Positions 59,755 to 64,000 of a stretch of 64,000 nt of DNA are shown piece by piece. How positions within the stretch are numbered: position 1 is the first letter of the stretch; every line of letters begins with the position of its first letter. Position numbers and translations under genes: made by a program. Location: positions 17,615-81,614 of the forward strand of contig JAJDUR010000032.1 in assembly GCA_022826585.1 (NCBI GenBank), given 5' to 3'. The DNA is from Dehalococcoidia bacterium. Lineage in GTDB: Bacteria; Chloroflexota; Dehalococcoidia; Tepidiformales; Tepidiformaceae. The notes below the pieces were generated by a model, which was not told where the DNA came from, did no database searches, and saw only the letters and a list, made by a program, of their open reading frames with translations.

Positions 59755-61110
59755 GTGGCATCTGTTTCGGAGACGAAGGCGGGACCGGTCGAGGTTTCCA
59801 GCGAGGGTGGACGGGGCCTGTCCCGGTCGACCTTCGCGGTATTCCGGCAGAGGGCGTTCGCCCTGCTGTGGGCGAATACGATCACGTTCGCGCTCTCGCA
59901 GGCGATCCAGCAGTTCACGTTCGCGTGGCTGGCGCTCGATATCGCGGGCGACGAAGGCGTGGAGCTCTGGTCCGGATTCACGGCAGGGTCGGGGACGGTC
60001 GTTGGCCTCGTCATCGCCGCGCTGGGCCTGCCCGTCCTCTTCTTCGGCCTCTACGCGGGAATCCTCACCGACCGCATGGACCGCCGCCTGCTCCTGTTCG
60101 GCACGCAGTTCGGCGGAATCGCCCTTGCGGCAGGCGCGGCAGTGCTCCTGGCCCTGGGATCCCTGAACATCTGGGGGATCTTCGGCCTCGCGTTCGTGCT
60201 GGGTTGCACGACGGCCTTCGGGATGCCGGTGCGGCAGGCGATCGTGCCCTCGCTCGTGCCTCCCGAACGCGTGCTGAACGCCGTAACCCTCATGAACGTC
60301 AGCGCGCAGGTTGCGCAGGCGGGAGCGGTGGTCAGCGGCGCCGTCATCGCCCTAGGCGGGATCGAATCAGCCTTCGCCGCGCAGGCGGCGTTGCTGACCG
60401 TGGGGCTGCTTGTCCTCATCCCGATCCGCGTCCCCAACGTCCGGATCGGCACTCCACGCCGGATACGGGAAGACCTCCGCGAGGGCCTGTCCTTCGTGAT
60501 CCACCACCCGGGCATCCGCACGCTCATGATCGTGCTGGTAGCGACCGCCCTCGCGATGGCGGGCACGTTTCAGGCGCTCCTTCCCAAGATCGCACTCGAC
60601 GAGCTGGGCGCGGGGCCGCTCAAGGCCTCCATGCTGTTCACGATCATGCTGGGGGGCACGCTGATCACGTCGGTCGTGCTGGCCTCGTTCCGGCGGGTCG
60701 ACCGAGCCGGGCTCTACTTCCTCTGCACGCTGGTCGCCGGAGGTGTGTTGAACGTCGCGCTGGGGCTCGCGCCCTGGTACTACATGGCCCTTTTCATCAT
60801 GTTCATCACCGGCTTCAACGCCGGCATCTTCATCAACCTGAACATGGCGCTTGTCCAGGCCCACACGCCCAACTCGATCATGGGGCGGGTGATGAGCATC
60901 TATCAGATGTGCATGGCGGGAGCGATGCCGATCGGCGCCCTGATCGCGGGGCCGATGGCGGACGTCGTGGGCGCACGGTACTGGTTCGCCATCGGCGGCG
61001 CGCTGCTCTTCCTGCTCGGCGTCGTCGTCATCGCGACGCAGCCGGCGCTGAGGCGGATGAGCTCGGCGCCCGACCCGGCGGGCACGGCAGCGGCGATGGC
61101 GGGAGGCTAG
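59755..61110 (+). CDS. MFS transporter (DHA3/enterobactin-exporter type)
   Basis: A 451-residue transporter with GTG start and about 12 helices. TFAVFRQRAFALLWANTITFALSQAIQQFTFAWLALDIAG is the N terminus; LFFGLYAGILTDRMDRRLLLFGTQF holds the loop 2-3 motif GxxxDRxxRR; HTPNSIMGRVMSIYQMCMAGAMPIGALIAGPMADVVGARYWF is typical of DHA3-type exporters. It may export a P450 product or toxic substrate. The tail is cytoplasmic, Ala/Pro-rich. Confidence 0.93.
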   Translation: MASVSETKAGPVEVSSEGGRGLSRSTFAVFRQRAFALLWANTITFALSQAIQQFTFAWLALDIAGDEGVELWSGFTAGSGTVVGLVIAALGLPVLFFGLYAGILTDRMDRRLLLFGTQFGGIALAAGAAVLLALGSLNIWGIFGLAFVLGCTTAFGMPVRQAIVPSLVPPERVLNAVTLMNVSAQVAQAGAVVSGAVIALGGIESAFAAQAALLTVGLLVLIPIRVPNVRIGTPRRIREDLREGLSFVIHHPGIRTLMIVLVATALAMAGTFQALLPKIALDELGAGPLKASMLFTIMLGGTLITSVVLASFRRVDRAGLYFLCTLVAGGVLNVALGLAPWYYMALFIMFITGFNAGIFINLNMALVQAHTPNSIMGRVMSIYQMCMAGAMPIGALIAGPMADVVGARYWFAIGGALLFLLGVVVIATQPALRRMSSAPDPAGTAAAMAGG

Positions 61111-61137
61111 CTCCCGGGAGCCAGTGGCCGCTGCCGG

Positions 61138-61392
61138 CTACGAAACGACGAAATACACGGACCCGTCGCGCACCCAGGTGTCGGCAGTCTTTCCGACACG
61201 CTTGGCAGCGCGAGAGATACGGAGCGCGAGGCCACGAGTTGTCTCGCCTTCTTCTGGGGTCAGCTTTCCGGCTTCGTCACCCTTTACGGAATTGACGTAG
61301 TCCTCGTACTGCCGCATGCGCGCCGTTAATCGGCCAGTCTGACGCATGGGACCGGGAGCAGCAGATGCCTTAATCGTCGAGAACTTCACCAT
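61138..61392 (-). CDS. small protein of unknown function
   Basis: An 84-residue basic protein, MVKFSTIKASAAPGPMRQTGRLTARMRQYEDYVNSVKGDEAGKL and so on, without a recognised family. GGAG lies nine bases before the ATG; a GTG five codons earlier is possible. Base composition is clearly less GC-rich than the genes around it, so it may be acquired. A TTGCGG-N16-TACGCT promoter can be drawn in the gap upstream on its strand. Confidence 0.6.
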   Translation of the reverse strand: MVKFSTIKASAAPGPMRQTGRLTARMRQYEDYVNSVKGDEAGKLTPEEGETTRGLALRISRAAKRVGKTADTWVRDGSVYFVVS

Positions 61393-61658
61393 GGCTTCAA
61401 TCTCCACAAGGTAGGTAAGTCCAGCGTAGCAGTATTCACCAGAGCCGCAACGAGAGCGTGCTATTGAGACTCAACAGGAGTACCGCTCGCGACATCAAAC
61501 GACACCAGTACGGGCACGAACAGCGACAAAGCGCCCGGAACGGAATCGCGAGGAGTTCCGGCAAGAGGTTGCGGGTGAGTCGTGGGCCGGCCCCGACGCT
61601 GCGGGCGCTTCACGTGGCACGGCAAGGGACGTAGGCTGCGCGCCGACTGGAGGACACC
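61393..61658. other. divergent gap, lower GC
   Basis: 266 bases between the small minus-strand gene and the DUF3500 gene. No gene is supported. TAGGCT-GCGCGCC (61632-61637) is a -10 candidate for the DUF3500 gene, whose ribosome-binding site is GGAGGA. The middle is unusually A-rich for this window. Confidence 0.4.
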
Positions 61659-62786
61659 ATGAGCGTCGCCGCAACGGATGTGGTCGCACGGATGGCGGAA
61701 GCGGCCAGCGACTGGCTCGCTTCCCTGCCGGAGGACCTGCGGGAGCAGGCGAATCCGCCATTCGCCGATCCCCGCCGCGAAGTCTGGTACTACACGCCGA
61801 CGAACCACGAAGGCGTGCCCATGGCCGACCTGACGGTGCGGCAGGTCCAGCTGGCGCACCGCATGCTGGCCTCGGGCCTGAGCCTGCCGGCCTACCGGCG
61901 AGCGACGGTGATCATGAACCTCGAGGCCTGGCAGGACGCCCTCGGCGGGTACCGCATCCCGCGGGGCTCCATGCGCGGCACCATGCACGGCCAGGACCCG
62001 GCGATGTACTTCGCGATGGTCTTCGGCGAGCCGGGGAGCGACGGCTGGGGCTGGCGCTTCGGCGGGCACCACGTGTCTGTGCACAACACTATCGTGAACG
62101 GCGAGATCGTGTCGGTGACGCCCACCTTCTTCGGGGCCAATCCGCACGAGGCCGACCTGAGCGACTACCAGACGCTGCGGCCGGTCGCGGGCGAGGAGGA
62201 CATCGCGCGCGAGCTGGTGCACAGCCTCGACACCGCGCAGCGGGCGGTGGCCATCATCTCGAAAGCGGCGCCCTTCGACATCGTGCAGTCGAACCGCTCG
62301 CGGGTGGAGGACGGTGCGCAGCCGGAGTGGATCTCGATGGTCTTCAACGGCCTGCCGGACGAGGGCACGGCCGATCGCCTGACGATCATGCAGGACGACC
62401 TCGACAGCCGGCAGGCGATGACGGACGCGGATCGCGAAGCGGCGCGGTACTCGCTGAAGCCGAAGGGGCTGGCCGCGGCAGGCATGTCGCAGGCGCAGCT
62501 GGCCATCCTCGAGGCGCTGCTACGGGAGTACACGCAGCGGCTGCCGGAGCCCCTGGCGATCGCCGAGCACGAGCGGCTGATGAGCATCCTGCCCGAGCTG
62601 CACTTCGCCTGGGCGGGCGGCATCGAGCGGAAACAGCCCCACTACTACCGGCTGCAGGGCCCGCGCGTGCTGATCGAATACGACTGCGTCCAGAACGACG
62701 CCAACCACAGCCACACGGTCTGGCGGGACCCGGAGGGCGACTTCGGGCGCGACCTGCTGGCCGAGCACTACGCGGCGGCGCACTGA
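61659..62786 (+). CDS. DUF3500 domain protein
   Basis: A 375-residue protein that matches DUF3500: WYYTPTNHEGVPMADLTVRQVQLAHRMLASGLS, then YFAMVFGEPGSDGWGWRFGGHHVSVHNTIVNGEIVSVTPTFFGANPHEA, and HFAWAGGIERKQPHYYRLQGPRVLIEYDCVQNDANHSHTVWRDPEGDFGRDLL. The His-rich motifs (GGHHVSVH, NHSH) suggest metal binding. The function is unknown; relatives occur with catabolic clusters. Start behind GGAGGACACC. Confidence 0.88.
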   Translation: MSVAATDVVARMAEAASDWLASLPEDLREQANPPFADPRREVWYYTPTNHEGVPMADLTVRQVQLAHRMLASGLSLPAYRRATVIMNLEAWQDALGGYRIPRGSMRGTMHGQDPAMYFAMVFGEPGSDGWGWRFGGHHVSVHNTIVNGEIVSVTPTFFGANPHEADLSDYQTLRPVAGEEDIARELVHSLDTAQRAVAIISKAAPFDIVQSNRSRVEDGAQPEWISMVFNGLPDEGTADRLTIMQDDLDSRQAMTDADREAARYSLKPKGLAAAGMSQAQLAILEALLREYTQRLPEPLAIAEHERLMSILPELHFAWAGGIERKQPHYYRLQGPRVLIEYDCVQNDANHSHTVWRDPEGDFGRDLLAEHYAAAH

Positions 62787-62884
62787 TAGTGACTGGTGTT
62801 GGTGGCTGGTGACTGGTCCCCACCCCGCCACCGCTCCCCCACCGACCACTGATCACTGAGCACCGACCACCACGGAGGCACGAG
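62787..62884 (+). repeat. low-complexity GACTGGTG/CACCGACC intergenic segment
   Basis: The 98-base spacer is made of imperfect ACTGGTG and GGTGGCTGGTGACTGG units, then CACCGACCACTGATCACTGAGCACCGACC-type units (the latter roughly 62841-62872). The two halves are loosely complementary and could form a long imperfect stem. The ribosome-binding site GGAGGCACG of the P450 follows. Confidence 0.4.
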
Positions 62885-64000
62885 ATGAGCGAGACCACGC
62901 AGAAGACGCCCAACGACTTCAACTTCCTCGACCCGGAGGTGCAGGACTGCCCCTACGAGGCGTACCAGGTGCTGCGCGATCAGGCGCCGGTCTACCAGGA
63001 CCCGCACACGGGCCAGTACGTGGTCACCCGATTCGAGGACCTGCGCGAGGTGCTGCTCGATACGGAGAACTTCGGGAACGGGGGCAACCGCGCCGCGCAA
63101 GAGGAGGCGCGTCCCCAGCTAACCGAGCGGCAAATGCGCATGCTGAAGGTCTACGAGGAGAACAACGGCTGGCTCCCGGAGCCGACGCTGGCGGCGCGGG
63201 ACGACCCGAACCACCGCCAGATGCGGAACATGTTCGACAAGGCGTTCCGCCCGGGGAAGATCAAGCAGCTGGACCCGTTCGTCGAGAGCGTGGCCAACCG
63301 GCTCTTCGACGTGTTCGCGGACGACGGCCACTGCGACTGGGTGGAGCAGTTCTCGGTGCCGCTGCCGCTCATCGTGATCGGACACCAGATGGGGGTGAAG
63401 GAGGAGGACATCTGGCTGATCAAGCGCGCGACCGACGCGTGGGTGCGGCGCTTCGGCCAGATGGTGTCGGAAGACGAGGAACGGGAGGCGCTCGAGCTGG
63501 AGATCGAGGCCCAGCACTACTTCAAGAAGGTGTTCGATCGGCTGCGGGAGGAGCCCGACGACACCCTCCTTTCGGACCTCGTGAACACGGAGATCCCGGA
63601 GTGGGGCCGCACGCTCACGGATGGCGAGCTGCAGTCGGAGATGATGTCGGACACGTTCGTGGGCGGCTCCGAGACGAGCACGAACGCGATCGGCGAGGGC
63701 GTCAAGATCCTCATCGAGCGGCCAGAGGTGTGGGAGCAGCTCAAGTCGGACCCGGACACGTACCTGCGCACCTTCGTGGAGGAGGTGCTGCGGCTGGAAT
63801 CACCGGTGCAGATGCTGGGGCGCGTAGCGCTGAACGACGTCGAGATGCACGGCGTGACGATCCCGGCGGGGGCGTCGATCGGGACGCGCTACGCCGCCGC
63901 CAACCGCGACGAGCGCCGCTTCGAGTGTCCGGCGGACGTGGACCTGGAGCGCAAGAACCCGATGGCCCACCTCACGTTCGGGGCGGGCATCCACTACTGC
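62885..64000 (+). CDS. cytochrome P450, 3' end cut by the window
   Basis: 372 codons of a P450 are open from ATG to the window end. I-helix: DTFVGGSETSTNAIGEGVKIL; ExxR: FVEEVLRLESPVQMLGR; the last codons encode HLTFGAGIHYC, so Cys372, the haem ligand, is the final residue seen. Its missing C terminus should be about 50 residues. An insertion-like NNGWLPEPTLAARDDPNHRQMRN segment lies in the middle. It belongs to the DUF3500-P450 unit by orientation. Confidence 0.95.
   Translation, partial: MSETTQKTPNDFNFLDPEVQDCPYEAYQVLRDQAPVYQDPHTGQYVVTRFEDLREVLLDTENFGNGGNRAAQEEARPQLTERQMRMLKVYEENNGWLPEPTLAARDDPNHRQMRNMFDKAFRPGKIKQLDPFVESVANRLFDVFADDGHCDWVEQFSVPLPLIVIGHQMGVKEEDIWLIKRATDAWVRRFGQMVSEDEEREALELEIEAQHYFKKVFDRLREEPDDTLLSDLVNTEIPEWGRTLTDGELQSEMMSDTFVGGSETSTNAIGEGVKILIERPEVWEQLKSDPDTYLRTFVEEVLRLESPVQMLGRVALNDVEMHGVTIPAGASIGTRYAAANRDERRFECPADVDLERKNPMAHLTFGAGIHYC

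Overview
This is a GC-rich, densely coded bacterial chromosome segment: about 71 protein genes, two tRNA genes, short gaps, many 4-base start/stop overlaps, no rRNA, insertion sequence, integrase or CRISPR array. I infer a Chloroflexota (green non-sulfur) lineage, probably near Dehalococcoidia/SAR202-type heterotrophs. The reasons are the GreA variant, a short FmdB-type zinc-ribbon protein, the coaD/rsmD and greA-lysS-serS/clpP groupings, and above all the paralogue-rich set of luciferase-like (LLM) oxidoreductases, P450s, SnoaL-like proteins and amidohydrolases. The assignment rests on gene content only.

Bases 1-8,100 hold a DUF885 protein fragment, a DinB protein, two SnoaL-like proteins, a TIMP-like surface protein, a nucleoside deoxyribosyltransferase-like protein, a methyltransferase, a GPP34 protein, a VapBC-type toxin-antitoxin pair with a visible repeat operator, and an ammonium transporter beside a GYD protein. 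Bases 8,300-13,600 hold a P450, a PlsC-like acyltransferase, a thioredoxin-fold protein, a solitary carrier protein, a hydrolase and an aminotransferase. Bases 13,800-17,600 hold a two-component system, a repetitive lipoprotein and tRNA-Arg.

Bases 17,700-33,100 are mostly housekeeping: coaD, rsmD, greA, lysS, serS, clpP and class I aldolase, mixed with a lactonase-like protein, a bacilliredoxin-like protein, a GH18-like membrane protein, a flippase-like protein and one large unknown. Bases 33,100-64,000 are a catabolic accessory region: five of the six P450s, three LLM oxidoreductases, two paralogous D-aminoacylase-like amidohydrolases, an F420/FMN split-barrel protein, two tandem SnoaL proteins, hydrolases, an SDR, a nitroreductase, an oligopeptide-type ABC importer without ATPase genes, and an MFS exporter. 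The best candidate for an undescribed system is the eight-gene co-oriented block at 40,013-46,165, partly mirrored at 48,705-57,110. The suggested theme is import, oxidation and amide/ester cleavage of organic compounds; the substrate cannot be read from the sequence.

Promoters show a recurring TANNNT hexamer followed by a GC-rich discriminator. In several genes it lies only 6-10 bases before the start codon, which suggests leaderless transcripts. A perfect 16-bp palindrome abuts the -10 box of the ABC substrate-binding protein gene and is the clearest operator in the window.
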